Numbered from the stretch's first letter, positions 44,112-53,095 are shown. The stretch: 64,000 nt of DNA from Herbaspirillum sp. LeCh32-8 (GCF_017814915.1 NZ_JAGIPZ010000001.1:559559-623558); one strand, 5' to 3'. Notes: generated by a model from the sequence alone, not told the origin. A program made the numbers and translations.

Positions 44112-44169
44112 CCGCCATGCCCGTACGCGTCCAGACCGCCGATTTCGATCTCTCCGCCGAAGTGGCGCA
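44112..44169 (+). repeat. Right 58-bp direct repeat (5' end of moaE)
   Basis: Identical to 35780-35837. This copy runs on into the complete moaE. Confidence 0.97.
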
Positions 44170-44569
44170 ACTGCGCCAGGCCAATCCGAAGGTCGGCGCG
44201 GTGGTGTCCTTCGTCGGCACGGTGCGCGACCTCAACGACGGCGCGGCGGTCTCCGAGATGGAGCTGGAGCACTATCCCGAGATGACCGAGCGCGCGCTGG
44301 AACAGATCGTGGCCGAGGCCCGTGCGCGCTGGCCGATCTTCGACGCGCTGGTGATCCACCGGGTGGGGCCGATGCAGCCGCGCGAACAGATCGTGCTGGT
44401 GGCGGTCACTTCGCCGCATCGCGGCGAAGCCTTTGCCGCCTGCGAATTCATCATGGATTACCTGAAGACCCAGGCGCCGTTCTGGAAGAAAGAACAGACG
44501 CCGCAGGGCGCGCGCTGGGTCGACGCCCGCGAGAGCGACGACGCCGCCCTGGATAAATGGAAAAAATAA
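44117..44569 (+). CDS. moaE: Molybdopterin synthase catalytic subunit
   Basis: 150 residues, complete. It transfers sulfur from MoaD thiocarboxylate to precursor Z to form molybdopterin. Motifs: VGAVVSFVGTVRDLNDG, LEHYPEMTE, HRVGPMQPREQIVLVAVTSPHRGEAFAACEFIMDYLKTQAPFW in pieces, with the catalytic lysines KTQAPFWKKE. All residues are intact despite the insertion at codon 18 of the original copy. Only 5 bases of native upstream sequence remain. Confidence 0.96.
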   Translation: MPVRVQTADFDLSAEVAQLRQANPKVGAVVSFVGTVRDLNDGAAVSEMELEHYPEMTERALEQIVAEARARWPIFDALVIHRVGPMQPREQIVLVAVTSPHRGEAFAACEFIMDYLKTQAPFWKKEQTPQGARWVDARESDDAALDKWKK

Positions 44570-44616
44570 GGCCGCAACGGCGGCTGCACATTGCATAAAA
44601 ACAGGGGAAACCGCTC

Positions 44617-45966
44617 TTGCCATTCACGTTCAAACTGCCGCGCATCCCGGGCTTGCCCACTACGGCCACGGCGCCGTTCTGTCCCTCCGAGGTGGCCGGT
44701 TCGGTCGATGTGCCGGCGGGCGCATCGGTCTGGCAAAAACTCAAGATCTACATCGGCCCCGGCTTGCTGGTGTCGATCGGCTACATGGACCCGGGCAACT
44801 GGGCCACGTCCATCCAGGCCGGCTCGCAGTTCGGCTACCAGCTGCTGTTCGTGGTGATGCTCTCCAGCCTGTCGGCCATCGTGCTGCAATGCCTGTGCGC
44901 GCGCCTGGGTATCGCCACCGGCAAGGATCTGGCCGTGCATTCGCGCGAGCATTATCCGCCGGCGGTAGGACGCGGCATGTGGGTGCTGGCCGAGCTCTCC
45001 ATCATCGCCTGCGACCTGGCCGAGGTGCTGGGCTGCGCGTTGGCCTTCCACCTGCTGTTGGGCGTATCGCTGCCGGTGGGCGTGATGCTGACCGCGCTCG
45101 ATACGCTGATCGTGCTGGGCCTGAAGGGCAGGGGATTCCGCCAGGTAGAGGCGATCATCCTCGGCCTGGTGATCACCATCGCCGTCTGCCTGCTGGCGCA
45201 GCTGGCCTTCGTCAAGGCCGACTGGCAGGCGGTGGCGGCGGGCTTCGTGCCCTCGCTGCAAGCCATCTCCGGTCGCGAGCCGCTGTATCTGGCGATCGGC
45301 ATCATCGGCGCCACCGTGATGCCGCACAATCTCTACCTGCATTCCTCCATCGTGCAGACGCGCGCGGTACGGCGCGATGCGCCGTCGCTGGCCGACGCCG
45401 TGCGCTACACCCGCATCGACACCATCGTCTCGCTGATGATCGCCATGGTGCTCAACGCCGCCATCCTGATCCTGGCGGCGTCGGCCTTCCACCAGAGCGG
45501 CAACACGCAGGTGGCCGAGCTGGACGAGGCCTACCACCTGCTGGACCCGATCACCGGTTCGGCGGCGGCCGCCGTGCTGTTCGGCGTCGGCCTGTTCGCC
45601 GCCGGGCAGAGTTCCACCTTCACCGGCACTATCGCCGGGCAGGTGATCATGGAAGGTTTCCTGAAGCTGAAGATCCCGTGCTGGCAGCGCCGCGTCATCA
45701 CACGCGGGCTAGCGCTGGTGCCGGCCCTGATCGGCGTGCTGACGCTGGGCCCGCACTCGGTGGGCAAGCTGCTGGTGGCCAGCCAGGTGGTGCTGTCGCT
45801 GCAGCTGCCGTTTGCCATGTATCCGCTGATCCGCCTGACCAGCCGGCGCGATTTGATGGGCGATCTGGCCAACCCGTGGTGGGTGGCGGGCGTTGCATGG
45901 ATACTCTTCGCTGCGATCAGCGCGGCCAATGTCTGGCTGGTGGTGCAGGTGTTTGCCGGCGACTGA
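44617..45966 (+). CDS. Nramp family divalent metal transporter
   Basis: 449 residues, 11 membrane helices. Metal-site motifs are YMDPGNWATS in helix 1 and VMPHNLYLHS in helix 6, as in MntH-type Mn2+/Fe2+:H+ symporters. Cys/Ala after DLAEVLGCA is normal. The start is TTG with GGGGAAA upstream, 47 bases after moaE. Mn2+ uptake is the likeliest function; no Mn-responsive riboswitch is visible in the short leader. Confidence 0.92.
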   Translation: MPFTFKLPRIPGLPTTATAPFCPSEVAGSVDVPAGASVWQKLKIYIGPGLLVSIGYMDPGNWATSIQAGSQFGYQLLFVVMLSSLSAIVLQCLCARLGIATGKDLAVHSREHYPPAVGRGMWVLAELSIIACDLAEVLGCALAFHLLLGVSLPVGVMLTALDTLIVLGLKGRGFRQVEAIILGLVITIAVCLLAQLAFVKADWQAVAAGFVPSLQAISGREPLYLAIGIIGATVMPHNLYLHSSIVQTRAVRRDAPSLADAVRYTRIDTIVSLMIAMVLNAAILILAASAFHQSGNTQVAELDEAYHLLDPITGSAAAAVLFGVGLFAAGQSSTFTGTIAGQVIMEGFLKLKIPCWQRRVITRGLALVPALIGVLTLGPHSVGKLLVASQVVLSLQLPFAMYPLIRLTSRRDLMGDLANPWWVAGVAWILFAAISAANVWLVVQVFAGD

Positions 45967-45990
45967 TCCGCAAGCGCTTGCAGGGCCGTC

Positions 45991-46019
45991 ATGCCCGGGC
46001 TGAGGCCCGGGCATTTTCA
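45991..46019 (+). terminator. Terminator after the Nramp gene
   Basis: TGCCCGGGC, TGAG, GCCCGGGCA, then TTTTCATTT. Confidence 0.75.
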
Positions 46020-46046
46020 TTTGTGAATGCGGTCATTCCACTGATG

Positions 46047-46235
46047 TCATCCCGGCCTGGCCTTGCCGCTGGGATCGGCGTGCGCGCCGCCGGCGGGCCG
46101 TTTCGCTGTGCCGTATTCCTTGCCGTCATTGTGGGAGCCCTGGCCTTGCGGCAAAGGCGGCCGGTGATGGATGGGTTGATGCATGGAAGGTTCGGTTTGC
46201 TTGTCCGGCTCGGTCGGTTTTTGTGGTTTGAGCAT
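46047..46235 (-). CDS. Small Pro/Gln/His-rich hypothetical protein
   Basis: 62 residues, very hydrophilic and probably disordered (MLKPQKPTEPDKQTEPSMHQ, then HHRPPLPQGQG). A good GAGGAG ribosome-binding site lies 8 bases before the ATG, which favours a real gene. No family recognised. It stands alone between the Nramp terminator and the efflux operon. Confidence 0.45.
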   Translation of the reverse strand: MLKPQKPTEPDKQTEPSMHQPIHHRPPLPQGQGSHNDGKEYGTAKRPAGGAHADPSGKARPG

Positions 46236-46410
46236 GGCGATGTCTCCTCTTGTCTGAGGGCGCCGGCTTGCACGATGAATCAGGGCCAGGCCCTCATTCC
46301 GATGCTAGGACGGTCGGGGCGCGGCGGCTATCGGCGCTTTCCTGCATGTGGCGGTATTGTGCGCTGTCATCCTTGCGGGATTTGCAGAAGTCCGTCCGAC
46401 CCTAAAAGGC

Positions 46411-46445
46411 AAAAAAAAAAGCGACCGTGAAGGTCGCTTTTTTTT
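46411..46445. terminator. Terminator of the efflux operon
   Basis: A10-GCGACC, GTGAA, GGTCGC-T8. Strong on both strands; 18 bases past the HlyD-type gene stop. Confidence 0.93.
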
Positions 46446-46462
46446 ATGTCGCTTGCTGCGGC

Positions 46463-47443
46463 TCAATTCTTCGCCGTCGGCTGGTTCTGCTGCTTGCCGC
46501 TGCCGGGTTCCAGCACCACGGTGCAGGTCAGGCCCGAGGCCAGCAGCACGTCCTTGGGCACCTCATCCAGATGGATGCGCACTGGGATGCGCTGGGCCAG
46601 GCGCACCCAGTTGAAGGTCGGGTTGACATCGGCGATCAGCTCGCGGCTTTGCGGGTTGTCGCGGTCATAGATGCCGCGCGCGATGCTGTCCACGTGGCCG
46701 GACAGGGAGGCGCCGTTGATCAGCTGGATCCTGGCCTTGTCGCCCAGGGACAGCAGCGGCAGCTTGGTTTCTTCAAAGTAGGCGTAGACCCAGAACGAGT
46801 GGCTGTCGATGACGGCGATCTTGGCCGCGCCGGCCGTGGCGAAGTCGCCGCGACGCACGTTCAGGTTGGTGATGTAGCCATCCACCGGCGAGAACACCTT
46901 GGTGCGCTCCAGGTTCAGCTTGGCGGTGTCGCGCTGGGCAATGGCGGCCTCGTAGTTCGCTTGCGCCGACTGGTACTGGGCTTGCGCGGCCTGGGTCTGG
47001 GCCTGGGCGGCGGTGACTTGCGTACCGGCGTCTTCGCGCGCTTCACGCGAGACCACCAGCGCGTCCATGTCGGCGCGGCGGCGGGCCTGGTCGCGACGCA
47101 TGCTGAGGTCGGCGCGGCGGGCATCAACTTCGGCGCGACGCACGTCGAGCTCGGCCTTGCGGGCGGCGACGGCGGCCTCGGCCTGTTGCAGCGCCAGCTG
47201 GTAGCGCGCCGGATCGATTTCCATCAGCAGGTCGCCTTTCTTGACCAGCTGGTTGTCGTGCACCGGCAGCGCGACCACCTGGCCGGAAACGTCAGGCGCG
47301 ATGTTGACGACATCGGCGCGCACGCGGCCGTCGCGGGTCCAGGGCGAGAGCATGTAGTGCTGCCACAGCGTCCAGGCGAGCAGGATCGCCAACAGGAAGA
47401 TCACTAACGTGATGATGGTGCGGAAAATCGATTTGACCGACAT
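46463..47443 (-). CDS. HlyD/AaeA-type membrane fusion protein
   Basis: 326 residues. One N-terminal membrane helix (about 8-28), then lipoyl half-motifs (VRADVVNIAPDVSGQVVALPVHDNQ; FSPVDGYITNLNVRRGDF) around a coiled coil rich in Ala/Gln/Arg (about 85-180), and a beta-barrel part. It bridges the FUSC inner-membrane component and the outer-membrane factor. Last gene of the operon, before a strong terminator. Confidence 0.92.
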   Translation of the reverse strand: MSVKSIFRTIITLVIFLLAILLAWTLWQHYMLSPWTRDGRVRADVVNIAPDVSGQVVALPVHDNQLVKKGDLLMEIDPARYQLALQQAEAAVAARKAELDVRRAEVDARRADLSMRRDQARRRADMDALVVSREAREDAGTQVTAAQAQTQAAQAQYQSAQANYEAAIAQRDTAKLNLERTKVFSPVDGYITNLNVRRGDFATAGAAKIAVIDSHSFWVYAYFEETKLPLLSLGDKARIQLINGASLSGHVDSIARGIYDRDNPQSRELIADVNPTFNWVRLAQRIPVRIHLDEVPKDVLLASGLTCTVVLEPGSGKQQNQPTAKN

Positions 47444-47524
47444 GATGAACTACTCCTGATGATTTCTTTATCTTTTGGTATGACTTGTAATGGTTGGCGC
47501 GGAAGAGCTGGATGAGCGTTGCGG

Positions 47525-47725
47525 CTAGCTGTACACGTAAAGCCCCATGAGCGAGGCGAAGCAGACGAACATGCTTACGCGAAACAGCGCCGGGTGCCAG
47601 GTCAGGTCGTAGAAGCCGAAGCGCACCAGGATGCGGTCGGCCACCAGGGCCAGGGCGGCGGCCACGATGACCAGCAGCAGCACCGTGGGGATGTAGGCGT
47701 CAAAGAATGAAATTTCACGTGGCAT
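47525..47725 (-). CDS. DUF1656 (AaeX-like) small membrane protein
   Basis: 66 residues with two membrane helices (EISFFDAYIPTVLLLVIVAA and FRVSMFVCFASLMGLYVYS-like end). DUF1656 proteins always accompany AaeAB-type pumps; the role is unknown. Its start overlaps the FUSC gene end by 11 bases. Confidence 0.9.
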   Translation of the reverse strand: MPREISFFDAYIPTVLLLVIVAAALALVADRILVRFGFYDLTWHPALFRVSMFVCFASLMGLYVYS

Positions 47726-49958
47726 GGCGTGCTCCCGGATTGCTTGAGTTGTTGGCGTTGCCGGCGCCGCCGGCGCGCATGGTGTGCAGCGGCGATTGCT
47801 CGTCCAGCAGGGCGGTGCGGATGAAGTGCAGGTAGCTCAGCGTGCGCTGCAGGCGATGGCGTTCGCTGCGTTCGCGGTAATGCGGGCCGATGGCGCGCTG
47901 GACCTCGACGATGGCGCTGTCGTTGGCCGCCAGCGCGGCCGCCATGGTGTCGCGGCCGGGTGCGCCGAACAGGGCCGGCACGGTTTCGCGCAGGCGGTTC
48001 AGCGCGGCGTAGGCCGAGGGCGGCAGCAGGTCCGGCGCTTCGGTGCGGATGCCGTTGAGCTCGGTGCGCAGTTCGATGATGGCGTGGCCGATTTCCAGCG
48101 TGGCGAACATCCAGCCGAAGGCGTTCTGGCGCAGCGTCGGGCGGCTGCTGGTGAGCATGGTGATCTGGTGCATCAGGTCGCGGGTGCCGCTTTCGAACTT
48201 CAGCGCCAGGTGGCCGAGCTTGCCGAAGCAGGCGTCCACCACCTGTTTGCGCAACTGCTTTTCCAGCACGCGCACGGTCCAGTCGGTGGTCGGCGGCAGC
48301 AGCAGCATGAAGGCCACGGCGGTCACCACCAGCGACACCATCAGCGCGATCGCCTCGTTCAGGTAGCCGGCGGCGTTGAAGTGGGCGAAGTTGTCCGGCA
48401 CCGCCAGGAACGGGAAGAAGATGCAGATGCCCAGGCCGTAACCGGCCCACTTGGGCTTGGTGGTCAGCAGCACGGCCAGCATCAGCACCGGCATCAGCGC
48501 GGCGGCCAGCATCCAGTAGCCGTCCAGGCGCGGCAGGATATGGAAGGTGTAGAAGTAGCCGGCAATGGCGGCGAACACCACGCCGATGGCGACCGTGCGC
48601 GTGGCCTTGGCCGGATCGGGCGCGGCCGAGGTGATGGCGCAGAAGGCGGCGGCGTTGAGCGCGGCGACGTCGCCGCTGGGCCAGCCGCTGGCCAGCCAGA
48701 ACGCCGACAGCAGCAGCAGGGTGATCGAGGCGCGGGCGCCGGCGATCAGCGCGGTGGTCATGCTGGTCTTGGGCGAGTAGACGTGTTCCCACTCTTCGCG
48801 CTCATGGCGGCGCTGGGTCAGCGAGGCGTAGGTGAGGGTGTAGGCGTGCAGTTCTTCGATCACCCGATACAGCAGCTCGGAGGCGGTGTCGAAGTCCAGC
48901 ATGGCGCTGTCGCTGTCCAGCGCCAGGGTGTCGCGGGTGGCGCGCACGCGGCGCGGCAACTCGCGCTTGTAGGCTTCCAGCTTGAGGGCGGCGTCGGCGG
49001 CGTCGAGCGCGCTCATGACCGGCTCGCCGCTTTCACGCGTGAGCAGCGGCTGCACTTCCTTGAAGTAGGGCGAGAGCGCGGCGATCACGGTCTGCGCGCT
49101 GGTCGCGGGGTTGGCGTGGAGCCGGTTCATCAGCTGGTGCAGCGCGTGCACGCGGGTCGACAGCGCCATGAATTCGCTGTTCATGCGGGTCAGGCGACCG
49201 CTGCGCAGGCGGATTTCAGGATCTTCGAAGATGGCCGAGCTGCGCAGCGCTTCCAGGCCGATGATGTCGCCCACGAAGCGGGCGTTGGTGGCTTCGAGCT
49301 GCTTGCGCTCGGTGGTGCCGCCCAGCGTGGCGCCGATCAGGTCGACAAAGGCCGAGAAGCGGCCGCGGATGATGCGCACCAGGCCCGGGGCGCTGGCCTG
49401 CGGGAACACCAGCGCGCTGACCAGGCCGGCGCAGACGATGCCCACGGTGATCTCGGTCACGCGGGTCATCACCGAGTCGAAGGTGATGCCGGGGTTCAGC
49501 GCCGCCGGCAGGCCGATCAGCGCCACCGTATAGCCGGACAGCACGAAGCCGTAGGAGCGGAAGTTGCGGTTGTGCGCCGAGCCCACCGTGCACAGGCCGA
49601 TCCACAGCGCCGAGGCCAGCAGGAACAGCTCGGGCGTCTGCGCGAACAGGCCGACGAAGACCACGATGGCGACCGAGCCGATCAGGGTGCCGATGACGCG
49701 ATAGAAACTCTTGGCCAGGATCATGCCGCTTTGCGGCTGCATCACGATGAACACCGTGATCAGCGCCGAGCGCGGCGACTCCAGGTCCAGCGCATAGCCG
49801 ATGCCCAGCGCCAGCAGGCCGGCGAACACCATCTTGAATACATAGATCCAGTTGGGGCCGTCATTGCGCAGCCAGTCCGAGGCAGCCTCGCGCAGCTGCG
49901 TTCCGAAGGAGGCAGGCGCTGGCGCCGCGTTGGCCTTGGTGTTGGCGGGCTGGTTCAT
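47715..49958 (-). CDS. FUSC family aromatic-acid efflux protein (AaeB-like)
   Basis: 747 residues. Two bundles of about six membrane helices (residues about 35-190 and 395-545) each followed by a cytoplasmic domain, the FUSC layout. Known members export p-hydroxybenzoate and related aromatic acids (AaeB) or fusaric acid. It overlaps the outer-membrane-factor stop by 4 bases and is followed by DUF1656 and HlyD-type genes. Confidence 0.92.
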   Translation of the reverse strand: MNQPANTKANAAPAPASFGTQLREAASDWLRNDGPNWIYVFKMVFAGLLALGIGYALDLESPRSALITVFIVMQPQSGMILAKSFYRVIGTLIGSVAIVVFVGLFAQTPELFLLASALWIGLCTVGSAHNRNFRSYGFVLSGYTVALIGLPAALNPGITFDSVMTRVTEITVGIVCAGLVSALVFPQASAPGLVRIIRGRFSAFVDLIGATLGGTTERKQLEATNARFVGDIIGLEALRSSAIFEDPEIRLRSGRLTRMNSEFMALSTRVHALHQLMNRLHANPATSAQTVIAALSPYFKEVQPLLTRESGEPVMSALDAADAALKLEAYKRELPRRVRATRDTLALDSDSAMLDFDTASELLYRVIEELHAYTLTYASLTQRRHEREEWEHVYSPKTSMTTALIAGARASITLLLLSAFWLASGWPSGDVAALNAAAFCAITSAAPDPAKATRTVAIGVVFAAIAGYFYTFHILPRLDGYWMLAAALMPVLMLAVLLTTKPKWAGYGLGICIFFPFLAVPDNFAHFNAAGYLNEAIALMVSLVVTAVAFMLLLPPTTDWTVRVLEKQLRKQVVDACFGKLGHLALKFESGTRDLMHQITMLTSSRPTLRQNAFGWMFATLEIGHAIIELRTELNGIRTEAPDLLPPSAYAALNRLRETVPALFGAPGRDTMAAALAANDSAIVEVQRAIGPHYRERSERHRLQRTLSYLHFIRTALLDEQSPLHTMRAGGAGNANNSSNPGARHAT

Positions 49959-51451
49959 TTTGCGGCGGCCTTGATGGTGACGTCGCGGGTGTCGGCTTCA
50001 GGCGCGGGCGCTGCGATGGGCTCCAGGCCGCCGCCCAGCGCCGCGGTCAGCGAGGCGTAGGCCGACAAATGCTGGGCCTGCAGCTGTTGCACGATCTGCT
50101 GTTGGCGCAGCCATTGGGTCTGCGCGTGCAGCACGTTGAGGTAGTCGGTCAGGCCGCGCTGATAGGCGCGGGTGGAGATGTCGACGTTCTTCTGCGCGGC
50201 GGCCGTGGACTCACGTGCCTGCTGCTGCTGGCGCTCCACCGATTGCAGCGTCACGACTTGGTCGGAAATGCCCTTGAGCGCCTGCAGCAGCAGCGCGTTG
50301 TAGTGCTCGACCTCCAGGTCGTAGCCGGCGGTGGTGGCGCCCAGTTGGCCGCGCAGGCGACCGCCTTCGAAGATCGGCAGCGAGACGGCGGGGCCGTAGC
50401 TGGTCTGCCAGTTCTTCATGCTGAGGAAGGACAGCACGCCGCCGCCGGCGGCCGCCGGGCCGATGCCCGCCAGCAGGTTGACGTTGGGGTAGAAGGCCGC
50501 CTTGGCCACCGCGATGCCCTTGGCCGCGGCTTCCACGCGCCAGCGCGCGGCGCTGATGTCAGGACGGCGGCCCACCAGCTCGGCCGGCAATGCGCTGGGC
50601 AGGCCGATGGCGGCATGCAAGGCCAGCACCGGGCGCGCGATCTTCTCGCCGGCGCCAGGGCCCTGACCCAGCAGCGCGGCCAGCTGGTTGCGCACCAGCG
50701 CGATGCTTTCATTCAAGGCTTCGATCTGGCGGCGGGTTTCGGGCAGGGGGGCTTCGGCCTGGGTGATTTCCAGCTGGGTGCCGATGCCGCCTTTCAAGCG
50801 GCGATGCGCCAGGTCGAGGATCTTCTGTTCTTCCTTCAGCATGGCCTCGGTGTTGTCCAGCAGGCCGTACTGCAGCGCCAGCTGTACGTAGGTGCGCACC
50901 ACATTGCTTTCCAGGTCGAGCTGGGCGGCGCGGGCGTCGGCGGCCACGGCGTGCATTTCATCCTCGGCGCGTTCGGTAGTGTTCTTGTTGCGGTCCCACA
51001 GGTCGACGCTGTAGGCCAGGCCGAGGGTGGCGGTGTTGTTCCAGGTCAGCTTGTCGCGGAAGCTGGCGCCGTAATAGACGTTGTCGGACCAGTCCTTGCG
51101 GCCGACCGCCACGTCCAGCTGGGCGCTGGGCAGCTCACCGGCATGTGCGACCACGGTCATCGACTGCGCCTGGCGCACCCGGGCGGCGGCGATCGCCATG
51201 CTGGGGTTGCCGGCCACGGCGGCGTCGACCAGCGCGTCGAGCTGCGGATCGTTGTAGGCCTTCCACCATGCGCGCTGCGGCCAGCCGGCTTCCGCGCCAG
51301 CTTTGCGCACGGCCGAGCCGGCATCCAGCGTGGCGACGTCGCGTACTTGCGCTTGCGGCTTGATGCCGCCTTGGTCGGCGCAACCGGCGATTGTCAGGGA
51401 GAGTGCAATGACGGTCAGGGCGGACAGGCGATGGTAGGGGATGCGTTTCAT
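49955..51451 (-). CDS. NodT-type outer-membrane efflux lipoprotein
   Basis: 498 residues, TolC-like factor with lipobox TIAGC. Two OEP repeats are present (WPQRAWWKAYNDPQLDALVDAAVAGNPSMAIA; then RRPDISAARWRVEAAAKGIAVAKAAFYPNVNL). It forms the outer-membrane channel for the pump. Start at 51451 is favoured; an ATG four codons earlier (51463) is also possible. First gene of the operon, divergent from a LysR-type gene. Confidence 0.92.
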   Translation of the reverse strand: MKRIPYHRLSALTVIALSLTIAGCADQGGIKPQAQVRDVATLDAGSAVRKAGAEAGWPQRAWWKAYNDPQLDALVDAAVAGNPSMAIAAARVRQAQSMTVVAHAGELPSAQLDVAVGRKDWSDNVYYGASFRDKLTWNNTATLGLAYSVDLWDRNKNTTERAEDEMHAVAADARAAQLDLESNVVRTYVQLALQYGLLDNTEAMLKEEQKILDLAHRRLKGGIGTQLEITQAEAPLPETRRQIEALNESIALVRNQLAALLGQGPGAGEKIARPVLALHAAIGLPSALPAELVGRRPDISAARWRVEAAAKGIAVAKAAFYPNVNLLAGIGPAAAGGGVLSFLSMKNWQTSYGPAVSLPIFEGGRLRGQLGATTAGYDLEVEHYNALLLQALKGISDQVVTLQSVERQQQQARESTAAAQKNVDISTRAYQRGLTDYLNVLHAQTQWLRQQQIVQQLQAQHLSAYASLTAALGGGLEPIAAPAPEADTRDVTIKAAAK

Positions 51452-51500
51452 GGAATTACCCAAAAATATGCAAATATCAGATGGTATGTATTATATTTTG

Positions 51501-51561
51501 TAATTATTGCGGGAAAAATTCGCCTGTTCGCAATTGTTTATCTTAATTATTGCAATAATTA
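51501..51561. promoter_or_regulatory. AT-rich palindrome, candidate LysR operator
   Basis: TAATTATTGCAATAATTA (51544-51561) is an 18-bp perfect palindrome. Its half, TAATTATTGC, also occurs at 51501-51510. They lie in the 200-base space between the efflux operon and the divergent LysR gene, where an AaeR-like regulator would bind. Confidence 0.6.
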
Positions 51562-51663
51562 TTGCTCCATTTTGGGTAACAATCCTGTCATCCGCCAGTG
51601 CGTAAAACGCGAGCCCATCCACGGTCGAGCTTATCGCGCAACTGGTTACAGCATAGGAAGAGT

Positions 51664-52644
51664 ATGGATACCTTGCAAAACATGCGCGTGTTCGTGCGCG
51701 TGGTCGATGCCGGCAGCTTCACGTCGGCAGCCCAGCAGATGGGCTTGACCACGGCCCACGTCTCGCGCGCGGTGGCAGACCTGGAGCGCCATCTGCGCAC
51801 GCGCCTGCTGAACCGGACCACCCGCCGCATCGCCCTGACCGAGGCCGGCGAGCGCTACCTGCTGCGCTGCCAGCAGATCATGTCCTATGTGGAGGAGGCC
51901 GAGGCCGAAGCCGGCGCCGCCTATGTAAAGCCTTCCGGCCGTTTGCGAATCCACGCCATGACCAGTTTTGGGCAGCGTTACGTGATCCCGGCCATTTCGG
52001 GCTACCAGAAGCGTTATCCGGATGTGGCGGTGGAGCTGACCCTGGCCCAGCGCATCCCCGACATGCTGGAGGAAGGCTACGACGTGTCGCTGGTGCTGGC
52101 GCGCGAATTGCCGGACTCTGGCCTGATCTTCCGCCAGCTGGGCAGCACCTTCAGCATGCTGTGCGCCTCGCCCGCTTATCTCGACAAATACGGTGCGCCG
52201 CAAAAGCCGGCCGAACTGGCCAACCACGCCTGCCTGCAACTGGTGAGCCCGGTCTCGCCGCTGGACGAGTGGGTGCTGGAAGGGCCGGAAGGCGTGTCCG
52301 CCACCGTGGTCAAAAGCAACTTCCAGGTCAACGTGGCCGAGGCCATGCTGGGTGCGGTGCGTGAAGGCATGGGCATCGGCGTGCTGCCGATCTACTCGGC
52401 GGTCGACCCGCTGCGCGCCGGCACCATCGTGCGGGTGCTGCCGCAGCACCGCATGCAGCACATGGGCGTATATGCGCTCTATCCCTCGCGCCAGTACCTG
52501 GACGCCAAGATCAGCACCTGGGTGGACTGGATGCACGAGAGTGTGGACAAGGCGCTGCAGGAGGACCACCAGGCGTTGGAGCGCATCGGTACGCTGCGCG
52601 AAGAAATGCAGGGCATCGTTACCGCGCAGGAGCACACGTCCTGA
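51664..52644 (+). CDS. LysR-type transcriptional regulator (AaeR-like)
   Basis: 326 residues. Winged HTH at the N-terminus (MDTLQNMRVFVRVVDAGSFTSAAQQMGLTTAHVSRAV) and a substrate-binding domain. The sequence type (ERYLLRCQQIMSYVEEAEAEA) is the CrgA/AaeR branch. Divergent from the efflux operon and presumably its aromatic-acid-responsive activator. The ATG at 51664 is preferred over an upstream frame extension with no HTH resemblance. Confidence 0.92.
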   Translation: MDTLQNMRVFVRVVDAGSFTSAAQQMGLTTAHVSRAVADLERHLRTRLLNRTTRRIALTEAGERYLLRCQQIMSYVEEAEAEAGAAYVKPSGRLRIHAMTSFGQRYVIPAISGYQKRYPDVAVELTLAQRIPDMLEEGYDVSLVLARELPDSGLIFRQLGSTFSMLCASPAYLDKYGAPQKPAELANHACLQLVSPVSPLDEWVLEGPEGVSATVVKSNFQVNVAEAMLGAVREGMGIGVLPIYSAVDPLRAGTIVRVLPQHRMQHMGVYALYPSRQYLDAKISTWVDWMHESVDKALQEDHQALERIGTLREEMQGIVTAQEHTS

Positions 52645-52720
52645 CGCCGGGCCGGCCGGCGCCGGCAACTGTTGCAGTTTCTGGCATCATCGCGACGACG
52701 ACACAACAGCGGAGGGCGGC

Positions 52721-53095
52721 ATGGGATGGTTGGCGGTAGGCATAGGGGCGACACTGGGCGCGTGGCTGCGCTGGCAATTGTCGGTGATCTGGAACGTGGC
52801 CGGGCATTTGGTGCCGGTCGGCACGCTGGCCGCCAACTGGATCGGCGCCTACGTGATCGGTTTTCTGGTCGCCTACTTCGAGCAGCATCCGGCGCTGCCG
52901 CCGGAGTGGCGGCTGTTTGCCGTCACAGGCTTTCTCGGCGGCCTGACCACCTTCTCCACGTTTTCGGCCGAGGCCATGATCCTGCTGCAACGGGGTGATT
53001 ACCTGTGGGCCATCGGCCATTCGGCGCTGCACTTGCTGGGCTCCATCGCGTTGTGCGTGGCCGGCTTTGCAAGCTATCGGGCACTGGCGGGGTAG
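52721..53095 (+). CDS. crcB: Fluoride channel CrcB/Fluc
   Basis: 124 residues with four helices. Fluc signatures: GIGATLGAWLRW, GTLAANWIGAYVIG and GFLGGLTTFSTFSAE. It forms a dimeric fluoride-exporting channel. GGAGG sits 5 bases before the ATG. I looked for a fluoride riboswitch in the 76 bases upstream and saw none. Confidence 0.95.
   Translation: MGWLAVGIGATLGAWLRWQLSVIWNVAGHLVPVGTLAANWIGAYVIGFLVAYFEQHPALPPEWRLFAVTGFLGGLTTFSTFSAEAMILLQRGDYLWAIGHSALHLLGSIALCVAGFASYRALAG

Noticed and set aside
35592-44116. Integrase, transposase or tRNA-based integration of the island
   Set aside because: No such gene or tRNA was found within or beside the island; the repeat consists of moaE sequence only.
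43930-44235. 102-codon N-terminal extension of vgrG
   Set aside because: It would read antisense moaE and AT-rich spacer; the family-like N-terminus begins at the ATG at 43929.
47784-50060. 758-codon plus-strand frame opposite the FUSC gene
   Set aside because: Antisense shadow of a well-supported membrane protein, with low-complexity Gln/Arg/Gly content.
52645-52720. Fluoride riboswitch before crcB
   Set aside because: The conserved riboswitch core is not present in the short upstream region.
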